Shown here one piece after another: positions 35,301 through 46,214 of a DNA stretch of 64,000 nt. The position numbers and the translations under genes are program-made. Source of the DNA: Acorus gramineus (taxonomy: Eukaryota; Streptophyta; Magnoliopsida; Acorales; Acoraceae); contig CM060857.1 of the NCBI GenBank assembly GCA_030737835.1, forward strand, positions 9,636,797 to 9,700,796, in the 5' to 3' direction. The notes beneath the pieces are model-generated. The model worked only from the letters and a program-made list of their open reading frames with translations. It was not told the origin of the DNA and made no database searches. Every line of letters begins with the position of its first letter. Position 1 is the stretch's first letter.

Positions 35301-37189
35301 GCCCGCAGCGGTGCATCCTCCTGAGCAATATAAGCTAGAAAGCCCTCGCATCCACCCTGAAGGAGTCTCCACGCCTGCATGGACGACACGAACCCCAAAG
35401 GAGCTACGTCTCGATCGCCCACGAACTGGAAGGACCTCCGACCCGGAAGGTGGAACGACACCGACTTGGCAAAACAGTCGATGCTGGCATGACTAGCTGC
35501 AAGCCAATCCATCCCCAGGATGGCATCAAAATCCGTCATCGCGAGCTCCACCAGCTCCACCGGAAACTCATGCTCCGCAACCGTCACCGTACACCCTCGG
35601 TACACAGAACTGAGGAGAATCCGGTCTCCCACGGGCAATGATATCTCTAAGACAGCATCTAGAGGAGCGGACGCCACGCCCGTCCGTCTCGCAAAAGCGG
35701 GAGACACGAACGAGTGTGTGGCTCCGGAATCAAACAATACATAAGCAGGAAGCTGGGAGATCTGAACAGTACCTCTGACCACGCTGCCTGATGCCTGGGC
35801 CTCCTCTGCCGAAAGCGCTGCCACTCGGCCCTGGACGAACTGAGGCTGAGGAGCAGGGGCACGCCTCACCGGCTGCGCTGGCTGCCTCCTCTGATCAGCA
35901 CGGCCACCCTGTGGCTGCTGTTGCTGACGCTGAGGCTGCTGCTGCGGCTGGCGCTGAGGCTGCTGCTGCTGGCGCTGCTGAAACGGCTGCTGCTGCAACT
36001 GCTGAGGCATCACTCGGGGTCGGCCAGCGTCGGGGCAATTATACAGGATATGCCCGACGCGCTGACAGTGATAACAGCGCCTCGTCTCTGGTCGCCTCGC
36101 CTGGACTGGCACTGCTGCGATGGGTGCTGGACCTCGCACTGGCACCGCATCTGCTGGAGGAGAGGCAGCCGCTGACTGCTCAAAGCGGGGCCTCTTCTTC
36201 TTGCGCTGCCCTCTGTCCTGGCTCCTGGGTGGCCTCTGGTCTGTCGACGGGGTCGAAGCCCTCACCTGGATCCCGAGGTCTCGCTCAACGGTCTTCGCTC
36301 GAGACACTAAGTCGGAGTACCTCGAGAAAGCCTGGGAGGTGACGTGCACTCGAATGGCACTGCTGAGACCGAGCTCGAATCGACGGCACCTCGTCTCCTC
36401 GTCCATCACCAAAGCTGGAGCGAATCTGGACAGCCTCGTGAAGCGCGTGGAGTAGTCAGCGACAGACATAGTGCCCTGAGTCAGCTGCTCAAACTCCTGC
36501 ATCACTATCTGTCGCGTCGAGAAGGGGAAATACTCCTCCAAGAAATATCTCCTGAATCCCGCCCATGTGAGCTGCTCCAATCCCTCCGGGATGTCCACTG
36601 ATCTAGTAGCCCACCAGTCGGCGGCGCTACCCTTCAGCATAAATGTGGCCAGGGAGACTCGCTGGCGGTCGGTGCAAAGCATAGTCGAGAAGATGGTATC
36701 CACCTCCATCAACCATCTCTCTGGAGCAAGGGGGTCCTCCGTCTGCCCCTGGAACTCGGGAGGGTGGAGCTTCAGAAAGGCTGAGAGGCCACTCTGCTGC
36801 ACCCTCGCTGCAGCCTCTAGCCCCATCTCCCTCTCCTGGGGATCCTGAACTCTGACCGCCGGGACCACCACGGGGACTGGGGGTACATCGGGTACCACAG
36901 GTGGATCTGCCACCAAGGGAACCTGCGGAACTGCCTCGCGGGCCGCCCGCAGCTCCTGAATCTCCCGTGCCTGATCTGCCAATACTCTGGTCTGGGCCTC
37001 CAATGCCCTGGTCTGCGTCTCCACCAAATCAGCTATCCGCGCAAACGCGCGCTCCCAGGCAGGAGGCTCCTGCGCTGATCCTGGCCTCACGGCTGAGGAC
37101 TCACCAATAGCATCCTCGCCTCTGGCAGGTCCGGAGACCTCCAAAGGTCGAGAGGGACCACGTCCGCGCCGTCCTCTGCGAGGAGGCAT
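32395..37189 (-). pseudogene. Gypsy gag-pol polyprotein with three frameshifts
   Basis: The ATG at 37189 lies about 120 bases inside the 5' LTR. The first frame (37189-34718 open) has gag with a capsid region (about residues 130-300), a CX2CX4HX4C zinc knuckle ([14 protein letters not shown], about 372-385), a Gln/Arg run (397-427), protease ([10 protein letters not shown], Asp487) and the start of RT. A frame change near 34935 leads to RT with FIDD (34950-34560). Another near 34560 leads to the RT connection domain, and a third near 34235 to RNase H (TDHKSL, ADALSR), integrase (HPGGTKMYRG, CLVCQQVK, DRDARFTSRF) and a chromodomain in the last ~50 residues before the stop at 32395. All domains are present and few lesions are seen, so decay is recent. 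The chromodomain is known in the family to guide integration to marked chromatin. Confidence 0.95.
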
Positions 37190-37290
37190 ATCAGCAACCT
37201 AAGAAAACCAGACACTAGGATCAGAATACTCATATAGAAATCCTAGGACTCATCTCTACGAAAAAGAAGACAATTGGCTCTGACAGGACC

Positions 37291-37305
37291 AGGCTCTGAT
37301 ACCAA
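37291..37305 (-). other. Gypsy primer-binding site
   Basis: The reversed strand reads TTGGTATCAGAGCCT, complementary to the 3' end of initiator tRNA-Met, four to five bases inside the LTR. Confidence 0.85.
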
Positions 37306-37309
37306 CTTT

Positions 37310-40300
37310 TGTCACGCCCCAGGGCGGCCGTCCCCGGGACGCGGCAAGGGTATACATGATATCAGCAGTCAATACAGGAGATCAATAATATACCATAAAC
37401 AACAGCTAAAAAGACAACACAGACAACAAAAGGGCTGACATGATGTATACACAGAATGCGGAAGCTAAAAAGACTGAATCTGTAAATCAACAACACTTTA
37501 CAGACTCGATACATAATCATATGTCCTGTGAGAGCCAATATATCCACAATACATCCAAGTACAATCCAAACTAGGTGCCCAAGCACTGAAATATATACAT
37601 ACAATGATAAGGAAGGATGCTGATGGCCTCAAAACTCGAGGGACGTGGCGCTACTCCGCTACTGGTGTAGTCGCTCGGGAAGCTCCTCCTTCAAGTCCTC
37701 CTCGGTAATCACTGGAGAAAATAATTATGCGAGGGGTGAGCCACACGCTCAGTGAATAGCACAACCCATGCATCACAGTTTATATTAACCACATTTAATC
37801 AAGTCACTAGCCTCAAAATGGCATAAACAACACAAATCCGGGGGTTCGTTACATCGCCAAACCACCATACCCTCACCCTCACCCTCACCCCTCAATAGGT
37901 GACAAAGGATGTTGGGACTTAATAGGTTGATAATCATCCTTACACAATCCTGTGGGTCGTCACATCGCCGGCCCACCATACCCTCACCCTCACCCCTCAA
38001 TAGGTGACATAGGCTCTTGGGACTGACTAGGCTGTTGGTCACCCTTGGTCCACCGATAGTCTCTCCCCACTCCGTAGGTCGTTTGGCCACTCCCACATTC
38101 AGCACAGTCCTTCTACCAAATCAGGAGGTGCCTACTGATGGGAGCCCCTGCACGGGACGACCTTTCTAACGCTGAGGTAGTCTCTACACGGATCCAACGA
38201 AGGGAACAGAACAGCCTATCCATCGCATATGATCCACTCGGATCCGCTGACAGCACATCTCTACTACTCTAATGTCTTGAATTCTTCAGAATTCCACCAG
38301 CGCGCATAACCAAGATGCGGGGAGAACATAAGATAATAAAGAGGGAAAAGAGACCTTGGGAGGGCAACCTGAGGTCCCGATATAGGACATCCGTCAACCA
38401 AACAAGGAACACGGAGTACCCTAGCCCGGGTCTCAATGTTTACCTCGCAAGGCCCCCTTATATTCCCCAAGGCATGCTAATCAATATCACAAGCTTGCAT
38501 TTAATTAAATAAATCAAACTAATAGGACGCATGCATAGGTCAGGGCTTTCCTAGCATGATAACGAGGTGACAGGATGCACGGCTCATGCACATATCCTAA
38601 GGGTGCAAGTCCCTAACATACAAGTCTAGGGTGGCATGCATTCTACACATAAATCATGCTTGCATGGATTACAATAAAACAGTTAATATTAACTATGTGC
38701 CCCAGGGGAGGACGGTACACGCCCAAGTGCATGTAGCGCCTCCCAACTGGGTTGGGTTGTCCCACTCACCGGAAGTCGGGTCGTCGCGCGACCGTCCGTC
38801 AAGATCTGCAAGACAGGGTATCAACTTGGTGAGTAAAATCCACAAATACTACAAAATACTCAAAAATACACAAAACCCACAATTAAACACCCAACACTCG
38901 GGCAAACGTGCATACGACCCGTACGCACGCTAGCCCGAGCACCCCGACTCACTCCCGCACCCCCGGCAACCACCCGCACGGCCACCCGCGATCGGATGCA
39001 CCGCCGCGCCTCAGCCCGCGCACCCAGCGCACCGCCGGGCCCCTGCCCGCCGCCTGGACATGCCGCCGAGCCTCCCGGGTGCACCGCGCGCCCACTGCGC
39101 CCCATCGCAGCAGCCCGCGCGCACACCTCACGCCCCGCGCTGGCCCGCAAGCACACCGCACGCCCCGCACGCCCAGTGCCTCGCCCCACGCGCACCTCCG
39201 CTGCCTAGCCGCGCTCCGCGCGCACCCCGCGCGCACCGCCGGCTCGCCCAGCGCTCCATCAACTCACCGCGAGCGCACAGCGCGCCTGCGCCCCTGCGCA
39301 GCGCTCCGCGCGCACCCCGCACGACGCCCTGCACGCATGCCCACTCGACCAGCACGCCCAGCGCATGCCCACTCAACCAATGCCCAGCACACTCGCGCCC
39401 AGCACGCGCGCCCTGCTGGCCTCCAGCTCCCCCCGAGCGCACGCCCGCGCGCGCCCTGCCAGCTGCTGCGCCTGTGCTGCCTGTGCTGCTGCCTGCCCGA
39501 GACAGCAACCCACCCTGTCCGAGCACCTCCACCACTACCCATCGGCCACCAACGGCCTCCGACCGCCCCCAACCACCTCCGACAGCCACCCACAGCCGCC
39601 GACCACCACCCAACCTCAAAACCACCCTCCTAACAAGCATCTAAGCCAAAAAGAAGAGGAAGAAGAGCTTACCAAGGGAAGGAAGGGATGTTCGGTTGCT
39701 CTCCGCGCACCGAAACGCCTCTCCAAGGGTCTCCACCACCAAGACCTCTTCCCACCTCCGAAATGGCTCCGATCTGAGGAGAAGAGAGGGCGGAAGAAAG
39801 GGCTAGACACGCCGGAATTCGAATTTGAAAGCACCGGGGTGTAGATCGGGACCGGATCTACCCTTTCTATGTTTTAGGTTTTAAGTTTTGGGCACTCCAA
39901 GGGGCTCAAAAGCTTGAAAAAGAGAGAGGGGGAGAGAGAAAAAGCTTTTGGGAAGATGATGAATAGTGCCAGGTAAACTTTTTAGCTTTCTTAAATAGTC
40001 AACTCACTTAACTTAGGGCTAATCAAGATTAATTAGGCTTAAGGGCTAGATTAGGTGAGGATTAAGGGTTTTAAGTGGGATTTGACTTAGGTCAACCCAA
40101 CCACACAAAAAGACAAAAAGGGTTGACCAAGTCATGGGCCCACTTTGACCGAGTCAACTCTCCCAATGACTTCTCGCTCGGTCAAAACCCGGATACGCCC
40201 CGGAACTGCGAAATTTTAGAAACGTTACCGGAATTCGATGAAATTTTCGTGAGTGGCTTAAAATGGCACCAGGACACATAATATGCAGTTAGATTTTCAA

Positions 40301-40435
40301 TCGGAGTCCTCTAGCTCAGGACGATAGCTAACAGTCCAAAATTTTAGCGGTTCCGATCGAAAAATGAAAAAACTCAAAAACTGCCAAAATGCTCCAATGG
40401 TTACCAGCAGGCCAAAAAGTGACACATATATAACA
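37310..40435 (-). mobile_element. 5' LTR of the gypsy element
   Basis: A 3126-base LTR, colinear with 29182-32347. Length differences concentrate in the GC-rich core (38900-39640) and the CCCTCA block near 37865-38000. GGTAT follows at 40436. Confidence 0.93.
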
Positions 40436-41380
40436 GGTATCACAAGCAAGAAAGAGAATATCATCATTAAGAATTTCATTTTTCTCATGCATGAAAGTTA
40501 CCTTCTTTTGGTTTTCTTCTGCCAATTTCTTTTTGCAGAACTTTATGGTGTGACCATACTTCTGACAATGATAGCATTGAACTTGAGAGAGGGAGCGACC
40601 ACGACCTCGACCTCTTCCTCGCATAGAATAAGATGAATCACCTTCCTCTTCTTTTGTCTCTTGATTTCTACCACCTCCATATCCTCTTCCTCTTCCTCTT
40701 CGTCCTCGAGCACCACCACGAATGGAGAGATGTGTCTGAAAAGCTTGCTCGATTGGAGGAGAATCAAATTGCTTTATACGAAGTTCATGGGACTGAAGTG
40801 ATCCCATTAAACTATCAATGGACAAAGTGGATAAGTCTTTGGATTCTTCTATAGCAACAACAATATGTTCAAACTTACGAGTTAAACTCCTCAATATTTT
40901 TTCAACAACTCTTTGATCTTCAAGTTTTTCACCATTTACTCGCATTTGATTAACAATGGAGAAGACTCGATTGAAAAAAGCTTCAATAGTTTCAGATTCG
41001 TTCATCTTTAAAGAATCAAATTCACTTCTAAGAGTTTGGAGTCTCACCATTTTTACCTTGTCTTCTCCTTTATATGTTGTATAGAGAGCATTCGATGCTT
41101 CCTTTGCCGATTCCGCCAAAGATATCCTTTCGAAAATGGCTTCATCAACAGCTTGATAAATATAGAACAATGCCTTATTGTTCTTCTTCCGGTTTTCCTT
41201 CAACTCAGTTTGTTGTCGTTGAGTGAAGCCCTCCACATTGTCCGGCTCATCGAAGCCGCTCTCAACAATATCCCATAGATCTTGAGAGCCAAAGAGTGCC
41301 TTCATTTGAATACTCCATTTGTTATAATTTTTACCAACAAAGGAAGAAACTTGTGGTTGCACCATATTGTTGGAAGCCAT
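40436..41380 (-). pseudogene. Copia gag, cut off by the gypsy insertion
   Basis: The reversed frame starts MASNNMVQPQ at 41380, a few bases after the PBS. It has the copia gag UBN2-type body (NYNKWSIQMKALFGSQDLWD, ALYTTYKGEDKVK, LKMNESETIEAFFNRV), an Arg-Gly-rich stretch, and a CX2CX4HX4C zinc knuckle (CYHCQKYGHTIKFC). The frame is intact until the gypsy LTR begins at 40435, then resumes as protease at 29181. Gag forms the virus-like particle shell. Confidence 0.92.
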
Positions 41381-41406
41381 CCATGAACGAGGCTCTGATA
41401 CCAATT

Positions 41407-41782
41407 TGTTGGAAAGAAATCAACACTTAAAATATAAAAGATGCAAACGAGAGAAGAAGATTGTTCTCTAGAGTGAAAAACACACAAGAATTGTGCTAGA
41501 GTATGAGTAGACTTTTAGTGGCTTCAAATTTCATTCATACTATATCAAAATGAGAGAATACATGGTTGCTATATATAGCATACATATCCAATCCGAATTT
41601 ACATACTCTGTAAATTCATACCATGAAAAAACTAAAAAGCTATTACATTTTTCAAAGAAAATAAGTAAGGGAAGAATACAAGGACTTTGCATAGAAAACC
41701 TCATGTATCCTAAATGCTAAAAGAGTTCCCAAGACAAGTAAATGAGAGAGGAGTTCAAAGAGTCCAACTTATAATTTCAACA
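41407..41782 (-). mobile_element. 5' LTR of the interrupted copia element
   Basis: A 376-base partner of 25757-26128, next to the PBS at 41391-41404. Confidence 0.9.
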
Positions 41783-42179
41783 AAAATCCCTAAAGAAAAT
41801 ATTGTACATTAAAAAATATTAATTTTGACAATGTTAGCATTTTTTTTTATAGCATACTTGAAAATTTTAAAACATTTAAAATCACTCTGAAAATTGATAT
41901 TATTTTTAATTAGACGATGATGTGAAAAAATTTAAATATGGTGAGAGAGATTTAAAAAATAATAAGAGACAATGTTATTTGTGTCATTATAGATTATGAG
42001 ATTATTAAATGAGAATTTTTTCGATAGAATTCTTAAAAAAAAAACTATTTTAGGTATTTCTTATCTTTGGAAGAATTTTTTAGGTATTTTCCCTTGGAAT
42101 AACAAGAAGAAATAGATGAGGGTCATTCGATCCTCAATGACTTCCTTCTTTAGGGACCATTGGCAATCGATGATGGTGA
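41783..42179. other. AT-rich spacer, no gene seen
   Basis: Low-complexity AT-rich sequence between the copia 5' LTR and the RNase H-like relic. No motif recognised. Confidence 0.5.
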
Positions 42180-42384
42180 TATAGACAATACAGCAAACTC
42201 AGAACTGTTTTGGGTCCCTCCTTTACGAGGATTATTCAAGGCCAACTCTGATGGCTTTGTGTCGATAGATATGGATATGGTGATGACTGCATAAGTGCAC
42301 TGGCAGCCAAATCCTCAATTTCATCCATCAATATTCTTGAGCTAAAATGAGTGGTTGCTAGACTAACCCTATGCAAGTCTCTTA

Positions 42385-42825
42385 GCCCCCATTTGGATAG
42401 AGAATTAAGTTATTATGATGTTCATGACAATTTAGTATATATAATGAATAAATGATTTTTTGTTTGTTTGTGTTTTTAATTATTCTCGTTGGGAAATGTA
42501 ATAATAAAATTTTTGTTGTTTGGTTGACAATGGATAAATTGTGAATAAAATGTAAATTAGGTGTGTAAAATATTTTGATCTGTAGGCCCCCTAATTCAAA
42601 AAAAGTGATGATAGTTGATTTGATAGTGGAACCCACATATTCGAATGGGTTGAATAACCTGAAATAACATAATTATACAGGGTAGCATGAGTAATTATAT
42701 AATTTTATATCAGTTAATTATAGAATACAATTTCTCATTTATTTCAGCCTTCTAAACACTCATTTTATAACTATTCCATCTTATCCGCATTTATCTCACC
42801 CCCAGTTCCCCAACCAAACATGGGC
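42385..42825. mobile_element. Tourist/PIF-Harbinger-like MITE, target duplication TTA
   Basis: It starts GCCCCCATTTGGATAG and ends CCAAACATGGGC (inverted), and TTA is on both sides (42382-42384 and 42826-42828). 441 bases, AT-rich, no frame. It is the best preserved member of the repeat family also seen at 19400-20345, 21240-21690 and 61634-62042. Confidence 0.78.
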
Positions 42826-42936
42826 TTAAGTATCATGAGTATGGAGTGAGACTAACTAAACAACTATGGTGGCCTGGGTGAAGGGCAGGGGTAATTTCCC
42901 GTGGACTACTTTAAGAGATCTTCGTATGCTTCACAC

Positions 42937-43722
42937 TAGGCTTGTCAACGGGTTGGGTCCGAGCCAGATCGAAGTGGACCGGACCAGACCCAGGCTTGGG
43001 TCCGCTGGACCTGGGCCCTGGGTGAGACCCGGCGGACCCAGTCAAATCGGGTCCAGGTTGATCTGAGCATACCTAAACAAAAATAAATAATTAAATCACG
43101 TCCCATTGCATTGTAGGGTTCTCACTAAGGAATACCAACAAACATGGAACAAGACATTGGTCCACCTACACGCGGGCGTCCTGCACGCCACTAGTCCGAG
43201 GTTGAGGTACCGTGTCACGGCATGATTGGTGGACCACGCGTGTGGAGAGGGCAAGACATGAAGAAAGGACCTATGCTAGTGGGACGTCATATGCTTCGGT
43301 GTTGGCACCGGGCGTTGTCGAAAACACTGAAGAACGAGAGAGACAGAGGGGATTTTAGTGTTTTGTTGGCGGCGTGGGTTCCGTTGGAGAATGACAAGGA
43401 GAGATAAAAGAGGGTGTATGTTTGTTAGGGTTAGTGAGTTAATGGGCATGGGTAGGTTTAATGATTTAGTAGGCTTGGGCCTAGATACTTGGGTTGGATC
43501 ATAAAAATAAACAAAAGGGAAGAGTTATTACTAGGATTCTTAGGTTTGGCTCAAGACCTAAAATAGCATCAGGTCCAACAAGTCCATGGGATTGGGTAGG
43601 GGTAGACCTGGGCTCGCCCTGTTTAGATGATCGGGTTTTTCGGGTCGGGTCCAATGGGTCAGGAATTTTATGCCTTTTATCTAGTCGGGTTTGGGTCGAC
43701 CAACGACGTGTTCATAAGCCTA
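42937..43722. mobile_element. hAT-like non-autonomous element, 8-base target duplication
   Basis: It starts TAGGCTTGTCAACGGGTTGG and ends ATAAGCCTA, with sub-terminal GGGTC/GACCC-rich stretches. Flanks CTTCACAC (42929-42936) and TTTCACAC (43723-43730) match at 7 of 8 bases. No transposase. Related by its termini to 59717-60613. Confidence 0.7.
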
Positions 43723-43830
43723 TTTCACACCTTGGTGGATAGTCTTTCAGTATGGCACATCATGCATGTTTTCAGAGAAGCAAACAAGGTCGCGGACTTG
43801 CTGCGATGCCATGCAACCTAGCTACAATGG

Positions 43831-44101
43831 GGATTACCACTTCCAACTCCTATTACAAGTTGATATACAAGGCAAAGTCCACACCCGAGAGCTCACTCTT
43901 GACTCTTGGCATGTCACTCCTGCTGAAACTTTCCCTCTATTTTGTGTAAAGCAGGGGACTCTCTTCTTAATCTTGTAAAACTAATTATTTTGTTGGCTCT
44001 CTCATGCTGAGGAACCTTTCCTCCAGTATCCACCAACATTTTGTTGGTTGTTACTCCATAGTATATCCTCACTACAATAATAGATTCTTTTTTACGCAGC
44101 A
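43831..44101. other. Spacer with no gene seen
   Basis: Probably continues the degraded region behind the RNase H-like relic; short frames here carry no recognisable motif. Confidence 0.4.
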
Positions 44102-44444
44102 AAATAAAAAGGGAAAATTAATTAGAGGTCCATAGGGACACCTGATCTGTAATAACAATAGGTTCCTTGACTTTTTCTTGTTTTCTTTAGGTCCCTAAGT
44201 TAGCAGTGGTATTTTATTTAGATCCTTCCATCCAACTTCCATCCATTCTATTTCTTTTTTCTCTTTTACCCCCAAGTGAACATGAATTGCCTTTCTGTCT
44301 CCCCCAACATCTCTGTTTCTTCCCCAAACAACTCAACAAGATGTGAGGCCATCTCCACCAGCCCTTCATTGCGCCGATCTCGACCCCAACGCCGATCGCT
44401 CCCCCCGACCGTGTCCAATAAGCTGTCTTTCAGTTCTATGTTAT

Positions 44445-44697
44445 ACTGTGTACATTATTATTCCTAATATGTACACTGTTATACCTGTTACAGGTTGTGT
44501 GTGTTACACTGCGTACATTATTACACACATTGTATACACTGTTATACCCCTTACAGATATCAGATTTTATATTACACTATGTACACTGTTATACCCAATG
44601 TGTGCACCGTTATACCTGTTACATGTTCTGTGTGTTACACTGCGTACACTGTTACACTCATTTTGTACATTATTTACACTGTTGTACCTGTAACATG
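44445..44697 (+). repeat. Degenerate tandem repeat of a TACACTGTTATACC-type unit
   Basis: TACACTGTTATACC(T/C) and TGTTACACTGCGTACA-like units alternate about eight times. Short frames through it read Cys/Tyr/Thr-rich peptides only because of the repeat. Confidence 0.7.
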
Positions 44698-44877
44698 TTA
44701 GGCTCACAGACGGGGTCACAAGAGGGGGTTGGGCTCACGGAAGGGTCATGAGAGGGGGTAAGGCTCATGGACGGGTTGCAAGAGGGGGTTAGGCTCGCGG
44801 ACGGGGTCGCAAGAGGGGGTTGGGCTCACGGACAAAGTCACGAGAAGGGAGTTGGGCTCATGGATGGGACGCGGGAG
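44698..44877 (+). repeat. ~30-base minisatellite inside the Mutator-like element
   Basis: Six units of the form GGCTCACGGACGGGGTCACA followed by AGAGGGGGTT, with small length changes. Confidence 0.8.
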
Positions 44878-45224
44878 ACGATTGGTGGACGCGATCGGCG
44901 TTGGGGTCAAGATCGACGCAATGAGGGGCTGATGGAGGTGGTCTCACAACTTTTTGAGTTGTTTGGGGGAGAAAATGAGGGGTTGGAGGAGATAAAGAGG
45001 CAATTGATGTTTGCTTACGGGTAAAAGAGGAAGACAAAAAATAGAATAGATGGAAATTGAATAGAAAGACCTAAACAAAATACTACTATTAATTTAGAGA
45101 CTTAAAAAAAATAAAAAAAAATCAAAGCACCTATTGTTATTACAGAGGTGTCTCCGGGAACCTCTAATTAATTTCCCTAAATAAAAATAAAAAGGCAAAG
45201 ACAAATTTATTATCTGTGGCTTAC

Positions 45225-46160
45225 TTTATTTCCAAAATTCACACTTTGGACTGCACAATATTATGTTTTTTTTTTTTTTTGTTAAAGTATCTAATAAATT
45301 TATTTGTATATTCCGGTTTTGATAACCAATATTATGCTAAGCCTACATAAAAAATATTGTTAATTTTGTGTCTCAATTAGTTTATAGTTTTAAATATTGC
45401 ATCATGATATGTAAATTAAAATAGTATAAATTAAGAAATGAACTATGTCACAGCACTTACCCATTTTTCTTTAGGGAAAAATCCATATAATCCCTTTGAA
45501 ACTGACTAAAATCAATATAACCCCCTGATTTTTCTTAACATCCATATAACCCTTTGAAAATACCTAGTAAATTCAAATAACCCTCTCAATAAAATTTACG
45601 TTCACATATGATGAATATTTTATGAATACTATGTTTGTTTGGTTAATCCTAATAGAAAACATTGGATACTAAAAAAAACCCTACAATGTATTAACAATGT
45701 GAAAAGTCATATATAAATGATGATTTTATCTCTCAGGATAGAGTTTTATAATATATCAAAAGAGGGTAAAATCGTTATTTTCATAGGAGTTTTTGCATTT
45801 TTAACACATTGTAATGGTTTTTTTATATATTGTATTTTCAGTCAAGGTTAACTAAACAAAATATTCACAAAATATTCATCATCTATCAACAAAAATTTTA
45901 TTCAATGAGTTATTTAGATTTACTAGGTGTTTTCAGGGGGTTATATGAATTTTAAGAAAATTCAGGGGGTTATATGAATTTTAGTAAGATTTAAGAGTGT
46001 TGTATGGATTTTTTCCTTTTTTTTTTTAGGACCAGTTGACTTTTTGAACATAGATTATTTTGATGTTTTATATCATAGCAGCTACCTCATCTTACCTTTT
46101 TTTTTTCTTTTATTTTTTGGACCAGAGACTTTTGACACAACCCAACTACCCTCATGGAGA
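45225..46160 (+). repeat. Segmental duplication, copy A (split by an inverted-repeat element)
   Basis: 45225-45474 (AAATTCACACTTTGGACTG, CATTAATAAATT-like and TTTAAATATTGCATCA blocks) and 46018-46150 (TTTTGACACAACCCAAC, CCCTCATGG) match, in order, 58735-58775, 59310-59560 and 60614-60740. No gene in either copy. Confidence 0.6.
45475..46016. mobile_element. Long inverted-repeat element (copy 2), T-rich flanks
   Basis: Arms of about 140 bases are inverted copies: GGAAAAATCCATATAATCCC and CACTAGTAAAT-like blocks at the left, GGGGTTATATGAATTTTA and TGTATGGATTTTTTCC at the right. The flanks are poly-T rich, so a target duplication is ambiguous. Same family as 22046-22525. It splits copy A of the segmental duplication. 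Confidence 0.6.
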
Positions 46161-46214
46161 GGTGACAGATAGTGTGTTTTAGTGGTGACAGGTGCTGTGT
46201 TTCAATTTTATAAA

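Larger units (their letters stand above)
29182..40435 (-). mobile_element. Complete Ty3/gypsy chromovirus-type element, target duplication GGTAT
   Basis: LTRs are 37310-40435 (5', 3126 bases) and 29182-32347 (3', 3166 bases), with ends TGTTATATATGTGTCAC and GGGGCGTGACA on the reversed strand. GGTAT is at 29177-29181 and 40436-40440. The PBS is at 37291-37305 (reversed TTGGTATCAGAGCC), the polypurine tract AAGGGGGGAGAA beside 32348. Gag-pol lies at 37189-32395 and ends in a chromodomain. Integrase follows RNase H, which defines the gypsy order. Long LTRs plus a C-terminal chromodomain fit the Tekay/Del clade; this clade call is inference. The LTRs are very similar outside the GC-rich core, so insertion is recent relative to the copia host. 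Confidence 0.95.
25757..41782 (-). mobile_element. Ty1/copia element, minus strand, interrupted by a gypsy element
   Basis: LTRs at 41407-41782 (5', 376 bases) and 25757-26128 (3', 372 bases) run TGTTGAAATTATAAGTTGG to CTTTCCAACA on the reversed strand. By eye they differ at roughly 15 positions plus a 4-base gap, so it is older than its passenger. The PBS (TTGGTATCAGAGCC) is at 41391-41404 and the polypurine tract beside 26128. Flanks are CAAAT on the left and AAAAT on the right, a target duplication with one mismatch. Gag lies right of the gypsy insertion and protease-integrase-RT-RNase H left of it. Confidence 0.92.
42180..43830 (+). pseudogene. RNase H-like (RVT_3) domain relic, cut by a MITE and an hAT-like element
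   Basis: Pieces of a plant RNase H-like domain appear in order: PPLRGLFKANSDG near 42210-42255; an AAKSSISSINILELK block near 42300-42350, then VVARLTLCKSL to about 42380; TMVAWVKGRGNFPWTTLRDLR near 42863-42925; and VWHIMHVFREANKVADLL near 43751-43803. Spacing between them is explained by the MITE at 42385-42825 and the hAT-like element at 42937-43722. Stops occur within the pieces. This domain is common at the end of plant LINE ORF2-like proteins and of stand-alone RNase H-like genes; which source applies here cannot be told. Confidence 0.72.
44111..45178. mobile_element. Mutator-like element with ~300-base TIRs, target duplication AAATAAAAA
   Basis: AAATAAAAA is at 44102-44110 and 45179-45187. 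The left arm (44111-44405) and reversed right arm (45178-44880) align over about 300 bases: AATTAATTAGAGGT, TGTAATAACAATAGGT, CCCCAAACAACTCAA, CCCAACGCCGATCGC. The 470-base middle consists of two repeat tracts and carries no transposase or gene. Confidence 0.82.

Noticed and set aside
33622-36342. Plus-strand frames of 60-220 codons opposite the gypsy polyprotein
   Set aside because: Shadows of the minus-strand gag-pol frame, with no recognisable domain.
37291-37305. tRNA-like match TTGGTATCAGAGCC
   Set aside because: Only the primer-binding complement of a tRNA 3' end; no tRNA gene here or at the other PBS sites.
38860-39844. Open frames in the gypsy 5' LTR core
   Set aside because: As above; lengths and frames differ from the partner LTR.
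44276-44751. Cys/Tyr-rich short frames
   Set aside because: Translations of the internal tandem repeats of the Mutator-like element.
45475-46030. A 9-base target duplication for the inverted-repeat element
   Set aside because: Both flanks are T-rich and allow several alignments, so no duplication is claimed.
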